Part shown: in pieces, positions 34,879 through 42,916 of the stretch
Layout of the letters: the number at the start of each line of letters is the position of its first letter
Numbering within the stretch: position 1 is the first letter of the stretch
Assembly (NCBI RefSeq): GCF_900176565.1
Contig: NZ_FXEH01000005.1
Location: 769,384-833,383 of the forward strand
Source of the DNA: Thalassobacillus devorans
Lineage (GTDB): Bacteria > Bacillota > Bacilli > Bacillales > Halobacillaceae
DNA length: 64,000 bases
Direction of reading: 5' to 3'
Made by a program: the position numbers and the translations under genes
Notes under the pieces: model-generated
What the model was told of the DNA's origin: nothing
The model's input: the letters and a program-made list of their open reading frames with translations, nothing else
The model's database searches: none

Positions 34879-35094
34879 TTATATCCTAAAATCAAAGGAA
34901 GAGCTCCGGGGTGGCGGCTGCTCCGATATCTCCTTCTCTCTAAATTGTAAACATTTGAGTCCAGTCGTTTTCTTAACAAGATCAGCCGGCATTTCTCTTG
35001 TTTTAAACCCATAAGCTTTACATCCTCTAGGAAAATCAGTGTTCCAGGTAGTGAAGAAAAATTCACAGCGGAAGCAGTTGATCATCTTGACCAC
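34879..35094 (-). CDS. Small cysteine-containing protein (Bacillaceae conserved)
   Basis: 71 residues from GTG 35094 with AAAGGAGGG seven bases upstream. The pattern INCFRCEFFFTTWNTDFPRGCKAYGFKTREMP...TGLKCLQF has four cysteines (CxxC, then two singles) suited to metal binding. I recall similar short proteins in Bacillaceae, often mislabelled uracil-DNA glycosylase, but there is no glycosylase domain here. The role is unknown. Confidence 0.65.
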   Translation of the reverse strand: MVKMINCFRCEFFFTTWNTDFPRGCKAYGFKTREMPADLVKKTTGLKCLQFREKEISEQPPPRSSSFDFRI

Positions 35095-35164
35095 TTGTCG
35101 CCCTCCTTTTAGCCTATGGTAGAATGATAGCATAACAGCATTTATGATAATAGGATGATTAGCT

Positions 35165-35876
35165 ATGAATCAATGGTTCAGCAGTTATATGGATCACCCC
35201 TTTTCTATGTTCGGCGTTAGTCATATTGCGATGCTGATGATTTATTCAGCTGGGTTAGCGCTGATAATATTCGCGCATAAACCACTTCGAAAACAGCAGA
35301 CGAACTACCAGATTGTCCGGTGGGTGCTATTCGTCCTTTTAATCGTTTCTGAATTCTCTTATCAGACATGGGCTGCTGTCCACGGCTAGTATGAAGGAAT
35401 ACCTTCCGCTTCACTTATGCGGCATTGCTTCTCTGGTGGCTGCAGCTGCGCTAGTTACCCAGCATCATAACCTGATAAAAGTCACCTATTTCATTGCTAT
35501 TATCCCGGCTCTCATGGCCCTGGTAACGCCTGATCTCCCCCATGACTACCTTCACTACCGATTTTGGAAGTTTTTCTTTCATCACATGGCGATATCCTGG
35601 GCAGGAGTTCTGCTCATCCTTGTCCACCCGGTTACAATCACATGGAAAACTACTGTAAAGGTGTTTGGGCTGCTGGTTTTGTACACTATAGCGATGGGCT
35701 TCGTCAATCAAGCACTCGGTGCAAATTATTTATATTTATCCAGAACTCCGTATGTCGAGACTCCTCTCGACTGGTTAGGAGACGGGTTCTGGTATTATAT
35801 TAATCTCGGTCTCCTGGCTTTTGGATCCTTTTGGCTGCTTTACTTTATTTACCGGATTTTTTCAAAGTCCGTTTAA
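35165..35876 (+). pseudogene. YwaF-like (TIGR02206) membrane protein, split by a frameshift
   Basis: Two frames together make one YwaF-family protein of about 235 residues. 35165-35389 encodes the N-terminal helices (FGVSHIAMLMIYSAGLALII to YQTWAAVHG). 35391-35876 encodes the rest (YLPLHLCGIASL, ALVTPDL, NYLYLSRTPYVETPLDWLGDGFWYY). The first ends at TAG 35387-35389; ATG 35391 starts the second with one base between. Removing one base at the TAG would restore reading through G-Y-M-K-E-Y-LPLHLC, just as in family members. It is either a recent +1 mutation, a sequencing error, or two polypeptides coupled by termination-reinitiation. Confidence 0.75.
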
Positions 35877-35891
35877 GGTTCATCAATAAAT

Positions 35892-35918
35892 AAAGACCCG
35901 TAGATTCGGGTCTTTTTT
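35892..35918 (+). terminator. Terminator after YwaF-like gene
   Basis: AAGACCCG pairs with CGGGTCTT, followed by TTTT. Confidence 0.8.
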
Positions 35919-35964
35919 CATTAGGCTCTGTTAATCTTTATTGATCTAATCACTTACTCAATAA

Positions 35965-36466
35965 TAAGGCCGAAAAGTCGAAGACTTGATTTCGAGATGT
36001 TTGCCTGCATAACGGTCCGGTGGGGAACGACTCCCTTTCCGCGGACATGCGCTGAGCCTCCTCGAGCTTACGCTCTGCGGGGTCTCACCTGTCATGCTCA
36101 TCCCGCAGGAGTCTCGCCGTTCCCCACCGGACCTTGCCTTAGGAAATTCTCGAAATCACACTTGGAGAAACAGCCTTATGAATGTAGACGTGTTGGTAAT
36201 AAAAGCCTTGGCACCCCTGAAATTCTTTATAAATACGTTCAGATTAAGGGTGTTGTTTTACACTTTTTGAAGGGTCCGTTTATAACAAAAATAGCTGGAT
36301 GGTCAGGGAAACGGGGAGACTCCCGCGGGAGAAGGGGCTAGGCAAGATCCCACAGGGCTTTAGCCCGAGGAAGCTTGCCAGGTCCCCCGCAGGAAAGCGA
36401 GTCGTTTCCCTGCCCATCCTATTCCTTTCATAGTGACGGACCTAACTATCTTGTACCTGAGCCTTA
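35965..36466. repeat. Composite palindromic element C2 (cores R5 and R6)
   Basis: Left outer end CCGAAAAGTCGAAGACTTGA (from 35971), core R5 36014-36133 bracketed by GGTCC.../...GGACC, linker of about 170 bp, then core R6 36306-36420 in the opposite orientation, and a right end (ATCTTGTACCTGAGCCTTAT) that is a diverged inverse of the left end. Cores contain the family segments CTTTCC.C.GCGG, GCCTCCTCG and CCGCAGGAGTCTCGC. It fills the whole gap between the YwaF-like gene and the ctaE stop. No gene is credible inside it. Confidence 0.85.
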
Positions 36467-37039
36467 TATTAAATAAGGGATATAGACGATGATGAGAATG
36501 CCTACCCAGATGATATCGACAAAGTGCCAGTAGTAATTGAAGATCTTATGCTTTTCTTTGAAGAGATTATAAGGCAAAAGCTTCCGTTGGATTAACAGGA
36601 CGATCATCCAGAAAAGCCCAAACAGAACATGGGAGGCATGGAGACCGACCAGCACATAGAAAGAAGATAAAAAGTTATTGGTCGAAATGGTATGCCCTTC
36701 TGTGACAAACGTGTAGAATTCATGCACTTCAAAATACATAAAGATAGCTCCGAAAGTGAATGTGATCAATAAACCAGTAAGAATCATCTTTATATTCCGG
36801 CGATCCAGCCCTTTTTCCGCAATCATTAATGTACCACTGCTCAACAAAAGGAAGATAGAAGCCAGGACTACCGTTTTCACTTCGAAGACTTCACTTGGAT
36901 GTGGTCCTTGCGGAGCTGGGGTGTAAATCAAGTATGTCGCAAACAGCGTCGCAAACATGACCGCTTCTACAAAAAGGTAGATAAAAAAACCCATCCGTTT
37001 ATCACCAAACAAGTCTTTAGACATGGTTTTACTATTCAT
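36464..37039 (-). CDS. ctaE: Cytochrome c oxidase subunit III
   Basis: 191 residues from ATG 37039 (AGGAGGAACAGGACG upstream), which overlaps the ctaD stop by 8 nt. Five hydrophobic helices; MGFFIYLFVEAVMFATLFATY is the first and LHASHVLFGLFWMIVLL and YWHFVDIIWVGILIIVYIPYL are typical of COX3. Membrane subunit of the aa3-type haem-copper oxidase. ctaF (subunit IV), which normally follows in Bacillus, is absent; a composite repeat abuts this stop codon. Confidence 0.92.
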   Translation of the reverse strand: MNSKTMSKDLFGDKRMGFFIYLFVEAVMFATLFATYLIYTPAPQGPHPSEVFEVKTVVLASIFLLLSSGTLMIAEKGLDRRNIKMILTGLLITFTFGAIFMYFEVHEFYTFVTEGHTISTNNFLSSFYVLVGLHASHVLFGLFWMIVLLIQRKLLPYNLFKEKHKIFNYYWHFVDIIWVGILIIVYIPYLI

Positions 37040-38957
37040 CGTCCTGTTCCTCCTTCCTATAAGCCTCTGTCCGTTCATCATTAAATGCACGTAATAGGAA
37101 GAATCCTAACGAAGCGGCGCCGCCTAAGATCTGCATCCATACCCATCCATAAATGAACCCGAAACTCAGAATCGTCAGTGCTGCTGACAGGACGAGTGGC
37201 TGAACTGTACGGACGGCTATCGGGGAAGCGCGTGGATGGTCTGCAACAGGAAGCGATCTTCCTTCCTGTTTCGCCCACCATAGCGCATCGCGACGATCGA
37301 TAACCGGCATTTTTTCGAATGGGTGTTCAGGTACAGGTGATGGGACCGACCATTCCAGTGTCCGGCCATCCCATGGGTCCGGACCTACATTTTCCTCTTT
37401 CGTCCGGTGCGTTTTGTAAATGTTCCAAAGCACAAACAGCATGCTTGCTCCCATTAAAAACGCTCCGATCGTACTGATGAAGTTATAGACAAAAACCCCA
37501 TCTTCCCACGTATAGTCATAGACACGACGAGGCATGCCGTTCAAACCAGCTAAATGCTGCGGGAAGAAAGTCAGGTGGAAACCGATGAGGAACAACCAGA
37601 AATGCCATTTACCTAACTTATCATCGAGGACTTTACCGGTCATTTTCGGATACCAGTAATACAGCCCGGCGAACGCACCAAGCACCGTTGAACCAATAAT
37701 GACGTAGTGGAAGTGAGCAACTACAAAGTAAGTATCGTGATACTGCATATCCGCTGCGGCAGACGCCAGCATAACACCAGTCACCCCTCCCATAACGAAA
37801 GTAGGGATGAACCCTAAGGCAAATAGCATCGGAGTTTGCAATCGTATGACGCCCCGTCTCATCGTAAACAGCCAGTTGAAGACTTTTATACCGGTAGGAA
37901 CCGCAATCATCATCGTCGTAATCGCAAAGAATGTGTTTGCGAAAGGTCCCAGGCCAACCGTGAACATATGGTGGGCCCATACCATGAAGCCTAGCAGTCC
38001 AATCAGCGCTAGTGCGATCACCATCGAAGTGTAACCAAATACATTTTTCCTCGAAAAATTTGATATGATATCTGAAAAAATTCCGAACGCTGGAAGTGCC
38101 AGAATATAAACTTCCGGATGACCGAAGATCCAGAAAAGGTGCTGCCAATATACAGGATGTCCCATCTCTCCAATGAAAAAAGTCGCCCCGTAGAAACGGT
38201 CGAACTGTAATAACAGCAATGCGATTGCCAATACCGGAAAGGCAACCAGAATCAGAAAAGAAGTAATCAGGCTCGCCCATGGGAATAGTGGCATCCTTGT
38301 CAATTTAAGCCCCGGTGCCCGTAGCCTGAGAATCGTCACAATCATATTGATGGCTGCAAATATTGTACCCAGCCCCGACACTTGGAGTCCGAAGATATAG
38401 TAATTATTGTTTGGCCCGCTCGTAAATTCATAGGTCGATAATGGCGCGTAAGCAGTCCAGCCGGCATTGGGTGCAGCATTAAAAAAGAAAGCTGCGAAGA
38501 ATATCATCCCGCCGGTTAAAAACAAGTAGAAACCGATGGCATTCAAAAAAGGAAATGCCAGGTCATTCGCTCCGATTTGTAGTGGGACAGCAACGTTCAT
38601 GAGTCCGATTAACAGTGGCATGGCAACAAAGAAAATCATCATCGTCCCATGTGTGGTGAATATCTCATTATATTTATCGCCCTGGAATACCCAGAATTCG
38701 TTCTCCGCTGTGACTAGCTGCATCCGGATAAACAAGGCATCTATTCCGGCGCGAAAAAAGAACAGCAAAGCAAAGATGATATATAACATGCCAATTTTAC
38801 GATGGTTCGTGCTGGTGGCAAAATCCCACACAACGGGCCAGTAACGTTTCTTTGTAAACCAATATAAGACAAGCGGGGCTCCAATTATGACGGAAACCCA
38901 GGCGGCTATGACATCTGTTGGCAATACGATCAAATCTCCAAATAAGTAAAACTGCAT
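37032..38957 (-). CDS. ctaD: Cytochrome c oxidase subunit I
   Basis: 641 residues, about 14 membrane helices. Haem a/a3 and CuB ligands are recognisable: TTHGTMMIF, WIFGHPEVYILALPAFG (His and cross-linked Tyr), WAHHMFTVG, and YFVVAHFHYVIIGSTV. The proton-pumping terminal oxidase subunit reduces O2 to water. It starts 23 nt after ctaC, in the order ctaC-ctaD-ctaE. The C-terminus carries extra hydrophobic segments, as in Bacillus CtaD. Confidence 0.97.
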   Translation of the reverse strand: MQFYLFGDLIVLPTDVIAAWVSVIIGAPLVLYWFTKKRYWPVVWDFATSTNHRKIGMLYIIFALLFFFRAGIDALFIRMQLVTAENEFWVFQGDKYNEIFTTHGTMMIFFVAMPLLIGLMNVAVPLQIGANDLAFPFLNAIGFYLFLTGGMIFFAAFFFNAAPNAGWTAYAPLSTYEFTSGPNNNYYIFGLQVSGLGTIFAAINMIVTILRLRAPGLKLTRMPLFPWASLITSFLILVAFPVLAIALLLLQFDRFYGATFFIGEMGHPVYWQHLFWIFGHPEVYILALPAFGIFSDIISNFSRKNVFGYTSMVIALALIGLLGFMVWAHHMFTVGLGPFANTFFAITTMMIAVPTGIKVFNWLFTMRRGVIRLQTPMLFALGFIPTFVMGGVTGVMLASAAADMQYHDTYFVVAHFHYVIIGSTVLGAFAGLYYWYPKMTGKVLDDKLGKWHFWLFLIGFHLTFFPQHLAGLNGMPRRVYDYTWEDGVFVYNFISTIGAFLMGASMLFVLWNIYKTHRTKEENVGPDPWDGRTLEWSVPSPVPEHPFEKMPVIDRRDALWWAKQEGRSLPVADHPRASPIAVRTVQPLVLSAALTILSFGFIYGWVWMQILGGAASLGFFLLRAFNDERTEAYRKEEQDDE

Positions 38958-38980
38958 ATTTTCACCCTTTTCTCCCCCGA

Positions 38981-39658
38981 TTATTCTTCAAGCCACTGTT
39001 GAAATTCTTCCTGGTCAACCACTTCGGTATCAAAACGCATGTCTGTATGGAGGGTTCCACAATATTCCGCGCATTTCCCCTGGTATGTTCCCTCTTCGTT
39101 TGGAGTGATCTTCATTTGATTTTCTTCCCCAGGCAGCACATCTATTTTCCCGCCTAACTTAGGAACCCAAAAAGAATGAATGACATCATTAGAAGTTAAA
39201 TGTAAAACGACCTCCTGATCGACCGGAAGGACTAAATTTTTGTGCGTTTGTTTACCATTTTCATATTCAAATGTCCACCGGAACTGCTCCCCTGTCACAT
39301 TTACATGAAGCGTCTCATCTGAAGTGGCCCCTATATCGGATACATCATACGTAATCATTACAGTAGGAATAGCCAGGCCGATCAGCAGAATAATCGGAAG
39401 TACGGTCCAAATGATTTCAAGCGTCCGATTCCCTTCTTCATGCTTTGGAGTATCATATCGATTTTTTTCAGTCTCTCTGTATTTCCATGTAAAACCAATA
39501 AAAAGGACCGTCACTACAAGTACGACGAACATCATAATGCCAAAACTTAAATAAATTAAAAAGGCCTGATCAGAAGCTGTTTGGCTTTTCGGATCAAGCA
39601 CACGCAGATTGCACCCAGACAGGACCAGCAACACTGCCATCATCGCAAGTTTTTTCAT
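38981..39658 (-). CDS. ctaC: Cytochrome c oxidase subunit II (no fused cytochrome c)
   Basis: About 225 residues from ATG 39658. Lipoprotein signal MMAVLLVLSGC (lipobox LSGC), two membrane helices, then the CuA cupredoxin domain with HSFWVPKLGG and the complete CuA set in GKCAEYCGTLHTDM. The intact CuA site says cytochrome c, not quinol, is the donor. Unlike the ~350-residue caa3-type CtaC of B. subtilis, there is no C-terminal CXXCH cytochrome c domain, so a separate membrane cytochrome c would be needed. Confidence 0.93.
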   Translation of the reverse strand: MKKLAMMAVLLVLSGCNLRVLDPKSQTASDQAFLIYLSFGIMMFVVLVVTVLFIGFTWKYRETEKNRYDTPKHEEGNRTLEIIWTVLPIILLIGLAIPTVMITYDVSDIGATSDETLHVNVTGEQFRWTFEYENGKQTHKNLVLPVDQEVVLHLTSNDVIHSFWVPKLGGKIDVLPGEENQMKITPNEEGTYQGKCAEYCGTLHTDMRFDTEVVDQEEFQQWLEE

Positions 39659-39925
39659 AATGCCACGCAACCTTTGCCGATAAATTTTATTAGGAAAACG
39701 CTTAACAAGACTTATGTTACTTAAGGTAAAAAAACGTTATTATCCTTTTAACCTATCTATTTAGCTATCAAACATGTATTCTTTATCAATAATTGGGTAT
39801 ATACGGATGGAGACCCAATGAAATAAGCTGCAAATTTACGATTGTTAGGATAATTTAAATTTACTTAATTACGGTGACAATATATAATAATAGTAATTTA
39901 TTGCTAAAAGGGACTGAATTGCTTT

Positions 39926-40780
39926 ATGGTGCAAAAAGAACATGTGGTATTCTTCCAAAAGAAAATATCCGACAATGTTGATGAGTTGACTGAAAGAATA
40001 TTCACTATGTCTCAACATAGATATCCAGAAGAGCTTGAAAGTTTGTCAGAAGAAGAGCTCGAGAATAGTAAAAGAATTGTACATCAACTATTCGAAACCA
40101 TCGCTAAAACCATGCTGCACGTGGAAAAATCAAACGAAATCGCGACTCAATGGGGAGAAGAAATCGGAAAGAACTCTGTATCCCGAGGCGGTTCTCTAAG
40201 CCAGGCGTTGGAGAGAATTGGCATATATAAAGAAGTGTTGTGGACGTTCATCGAGGAGCAATCCCATGAAACGAATTATGAATTCAAACATATCATCGAA
40301 GTAGTGACACGTACGGATGATATCTTCAATCATATCGTTCATGGTTTCAGCCTGAGCTTCGCCAGAGAAGAAGAACGAATTCTCAAGAATTATGAAGAGA
40401 AATACTTAAAGCTTTCCACACCTATCGTCCCCATCAAGGATACCGTTGCCATCCTGCCAATCATCGGGGAAATCGATCAAATGCGGGCCGACGTGTTGAT
40501 GGATGAAACCTTAAAAGAAGTAAGCAACTGGAATATCGAATGGCTGATCATTGATCTGTCTGGCGTTTATGACGTCAACAATTCCTTCATGAGTCACTTA
40601 TACCGCCTGCTTGATTCCTTGACATTGCTCGGAATCACTCCACTCCTTACCGGTATGCGGCCGGACCTCAGCATGCAGGCGACTAAGCTGGGAATATTCC
40701 AGTCCAGTAAAAACCGGGTAACGACTTGCTCTTCACTGAAACAAGCTATCGAACTGCTCGACAAGAAAAATATATCTTAG
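39926..40780 (+). CDS. RsbR-like STAS-domain co-antagonist paralogue
   Basis: 284 residues. The N-terminal helical sensor region (1-160, non-haem-globin-like) is followed by a STAS domain (170-280). In RsbR the STAS domain has two phosphorylatable Thr. Here the first site reads DLSGVYDVNNS (residues 210-220), with Asn where Thr is expected, while the second, LLTGMRPD, keeps Thr242. RsbR paralogues scaffold the stressosome that controls sigma-B via RsbT/RsbU. No rsbS/rsbT is next to it, so it is an orphan input module. A hairpin terminator follows. Confidence 0.82.
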   Translation: MVQKEHVVFFQKKISDNVDELTERIFTMSQHRYPEELESLSEEELENSKRIVHQLFETIAKTMLHVEKSNEIATQWGEEIGKNSVSRGGSLSQALERIGIYKEVLWTFIEEQSHETNYEFKHIIEVVTRTDDIFNHIVHGFSLSFAREEERILKNYEEKYLKLSTPIVPIKDTVAILPIIGEIDQMRADVLMDETLKEVSNWNIEWLIIDLSGVYDVNNSFMSHLYRLLDSLTLLGITPLLTGMRPDLSMQATKLGIFQSSKNRVTTCSSLKQAIELLDKKNIS

Positions 40781-40781
40781 A

Positions 40782-40808
40782 AAAACTTGGCTTGTCGCCA
40801 AGTTTTTA
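40782..40808 (+). terminator. Terminator of RsbR-like gene
   Basis: ACTTGGC pairs with GCCAAGT around TTGTC, followed by TTTTA. Confidence 0.8.
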
Positions 40809-40882
40809 TGGCGAAAGCCTTAGTATTTTCTTATACTTTAATCATTTAACAAAGTTAAACTTCCTTAAAGTATTAAATGAAA

Positions 40883-40912
40883 CAAGCCAGCCTCTCTGTA
40901 GAGGCTGGCTTT
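40883..40912. repeat. Left 30-bp direct repeat (hairpin) of IS1182 insertion
   Basis: A 30-bp sequence starting CAAGCCAGCCTCT and forming a hairpin (AAGCCAGCCTCT/AGAGGCTGGCTTT) is repeated without mismatch at 42572-42601. It is the probable target duplication. The remainder of the 40809-40882 gap contains a motif shared with 22635-22665. Confidence 0.85.
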
Positions 40913-40966
40913 CAGCTTGTAGAGAAACCCCGTGTTTTTCTACAAGCTTTTTTTGTGCGCCCGTGC

Positions 40967-41081
40967 GGGCGAATACCACTCGCTTTCCGCGGACGAACGC
41001 CCGAGCCTCCTCGTGAAAACCACACTGCGGGGTCTCGGATCGCCCGTTTTTCCGCAGGAGTCTCCTGGTATTCGTCCGCCC
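40967..41081 (+). repeat. Palindromic core R9 located inside IS1182
   Basis: Outer arms GGGCGAATACCA and TGGTATTCGTCCGCCC enclose the family segments ACTCGCTTTCCGCGGACG, GAGCCTCCTCG, TGCGGGGTCTCGG and CCGCAGGAGTCTC. It is a single core without the outer GAAGACT ends or a partner core. It lies between the transposase stop and the IS left terminus, so it would move with the IS. Confidence 0.8.
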
Positions 41082-41106
41082 TTCACCGAAAAAGACTCTC
41101 CTTCAC

Positions 41107-42462
41107 CTAACTCACCTTGGATAGGTGAAGGGCAATCTTCTTCATGTTCTGGCAGGCAGCCGTCAGTAACGCTTGTTCGCGTACATTTTCTTTTCCGCGC
41201 AAGCGACAATAACGCAGCCCATGCAGTTCTTTTGAATCTGCGAAGCTACGTTCCACTTTCTCTTTTCTCATTCGATAAATCCATTTACCTTCATTAGAAA
41301 GTCGGTTCAATCGAACCTGCTCTTTCGAGCCTTCCCACACATGACGGGTAACGGTTTTCTGGTGTTTCTTATTTTGTGTACACTTCGTAAGAAGAGGACA
41401 GTCCGCACAATTTTCAGGGTTTGATTTGTAATGCCGATATCCCTCACGGTCGGTTGTCGCATAACTCAACACTTCACCCTGCGGGCACACATACACATCT
41501 CGCTTTTCATCATATGTATATTTCCATTTCGGAAGGAACCCCTTTTTTGACTGATACCTCCGATGAGCAATTACTCCGAATATTCCTCTTTCCATAATAA
41601 GCCCATGACATATAGGGTTCGTCAAATATCCGGAATCCAAACCTACGGCTTCCACGTCAAAGCCAAACCGTTCGATCTGACGATCCAACCGTTGTAAGTA
41701 AGGTCTGGAATCATGAATATTTCCCGGAGTCACATGAACATCAGTAATAATGTTATGCTTCAAATCTGTGGTGCGGTGATCAAGATAGAAGAAGCCTTCC
41801 GGCTTATTTTCCCGATAGAGATAACCACTCTCGCTATCCGTGTCACTGACCTTGATTTCTTTTTTCTTTTTCGCCTCCTCCTTTTCCTTCAGAGGCTTTT
41901 TTCCATGATCTTCACGATCTTTCCTTACTGCCTCTTCCAAATCTTCGATGTAGTCTAACGTTTCTTCTTCAACTTCTTGTTTCGAGAATTTCTTCTTATT
42001 CGCATTAGCTTTCAAGTGTGTGGAATCTGTAAATAACACACGCCCTGATACCATACGGTGATTCATCGCTTGTAATACAATTTCATCAAATATTTCTTGG
42101 AAGATATCCGTATCTTTGAAACGAGTACGGCGGTTCCAGCTAATGGTGGAATGATGGGGAACGGGATCTTTAAGGTTCAACCCTAAGAACCAACGATAAG
42201 CAATATTAGTTTCGATTTGTCGTGCCAATTCGCGTTCGGAACGAACGCCATAGATATAACCAATGAACATCATTTTAAATAATACAAGTGGATCTAGTGA
42301 AGGGCGACCATTATCTTCTGAATAGTAAGGACGAACCTTTTCAGGGATGAAAGAAAAATCTATGTATTGATCAATTTTACGGAGGAGATGATTTTCGGGC
42401 ACAAGCTCTTCAATCGTGACTATTTCCATTTCACTTTGTCGTTCTTTTTTTGATTGAAACAT
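41107..42462 (-). CDS. IS1182-family DDE transposase
   Basis: 451 residues from ATG 42462 (AAAGGTGATTTG upstream). N-terminal DUF772 domain (LDPLVLFKMMFIGYIYGVRSERELARQIETN), then the DDE domain with the first Asp in LFTDSTHLKANANK, the second in GLDSGYLTNP and the Glu in KEKVERSFADSKELHGLRY. A Lys/Glu-rich insertion and cysteines (CPQGEVL, CADCPLLTKC) are typical. The frame is intact, so it is potentially active. Confidence 0.93.
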   Translation of the reverse strand: MFQSKKERQSEMEIVTIEELVPENHLLRKIDQYIDFSFIPEKVRPYYSEDNGRPSLDPLVLFKMMFIGYIYGVRSERELARQIETNIAYRWFLGLNLKDPVPHHSTISWNRRTRFKDTDIFQEIFDEIVLQAMNHRMVSGRVLFTDSTHLKANANKKKFSKQEVEEETLDYIEDLEEAVRKDREDHGKKPLKEKEEAKKKKEIKVSDTDSESGYLYRENKPEGFFYLDHRTTDLKHNIITDVHVTPGNIHDSRPYLQRLDRQIERFGFDVEAVGLDSGYLTNPICHGLIMERGIFGVIAHRRYQSKKGFLPKWKYTYDEKRDVYVCPQGEVLSYATTDREGYRHYKSNPENCADCPLLTKCTQNKKHQKTVTRHVWEGSKEQVRLNRLSNEGKWIYRMRKEKVERSFADSKELHGLRYCRLRGKENVREQALLTAACQNMKKIALHLSKVS

Positions 42463-42571
42463 CAAATCACCTTTCAAATTATTAGTTATAAGTATTATAA
42501 CAAATTAACGCGGTGATTTATTAAAGATGAGTGAAATAAGTAAAGGCTGTCGAGACTTTCTCGACAGCCTG

Positions 42572-42601
42572 CAAGCCAGCCTCTCTGTAGAGGCTGGCTT
42601 T
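42572..42601. repeat. Right 30-bp direct repeat (hairpin) of IS1182 insertion
   Basis: Identical to 40883-40912. It lies 3 nt beyond the stop of the phasin-like gene, so the original hairpin was probably the terminator of that operon. Confidence 0.85.
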
Positions 42602-42604
42602 CTT

Positions 42605-42916
42605 CTATTGTTCATTATGATCCTGGTGAAGCTTCTCCAAACGCTGAATACGGGCTTCTAACAGTTCATATTCATCTCGGGTGACAAACCCCATTTCTTT
42701 CGCCCGCTGCTGCATTTTCGCTTTGCCCTGTTCGCTCCATTCGGCATCTTTCTGCATCCCTTTTGCTATGAATTCATCAAACATTTCACGGGCCTGCGAT
42801 GGACTGAGATCCCCGCGCTGTACGAGATCATCCAATAATTTTTCCGCTTTTTCTTTTCCGCTAAGCGCAGCTCCCAGCCCTAAATAAAATCCCTTTTTTA
42901 ATAGATCACTCATCAT
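42605..42916 (-). CDS. Phasin-like coiled-coil protein
   Basis: About 103 residues; ATG 42916 overlaps the upstream stop as ATGA, though ATG 42913 is better spaced from AGGAGGGG. The all-helical sequence SDLLKKGFYLGLGAALSGKEKAEKLLDDLVQRGDLSP resembles phasin/PhaF-type N-termini, and the C-terminal YELLEARIQRLEKLH is coiled coil. It is coupled to the UbiB-kinase gene, an arrangement frequent in bacteria. No polyhydroxyalkanoate synthase is nearby, so a storage-granule role is not indicated. Confidence 0.72.
   Translation of the reverse strand: MMSDLLKKGFYLGLGAALSGKEKAEKLLDDLVQRGDLSPSQAREMFDEFIAKGMQKDAEWSEQGKAKMQQRAKEMGFVTRDEYELLEARIQRLEKLHQDHNEQ

Larger units (their letters stand above)
40913..42571 (-). 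mobile_element. IS1182-family insertion sequence
   Basis: 1,659 bp between perfect 30-bp direct repeats. Terminal inverted repeats CAGCTTGTAGAGAAA (40913-40927) and, at the right end in reverse, CAGGCTGTCGAGAAA (42571-42557) agree at 12 of 15 positions, and each end folds into its own hairpin. It holds one intact transposase gene and, between its stop and the left end, a copy of the host-type palindromic core R9. IS1182 elements are known for variable, sometimes long, target duplications. Confidence 0.88.

Noticed and set aside
34879-35094. Uracil-DNA glycosylase annotation for the small Cys protein
   Set aside because: The protein is 71 residues without any glycosylase motif; that name appears to be a propagated error for this family.
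35997-36341. Plus-strand frames within palindromic elements (also 15319-15531 and 40932-41297)
   Set aside because: They translate the palindromes themselves, lack ribosome sites and differ between copies; not genes.
37633-38280. 215-codon minus-strand frame inside ctaD
   Set aside because: Alternative frame of the conserved subunit I gene; Cys/Ser/Arg-rich composition without any motif.
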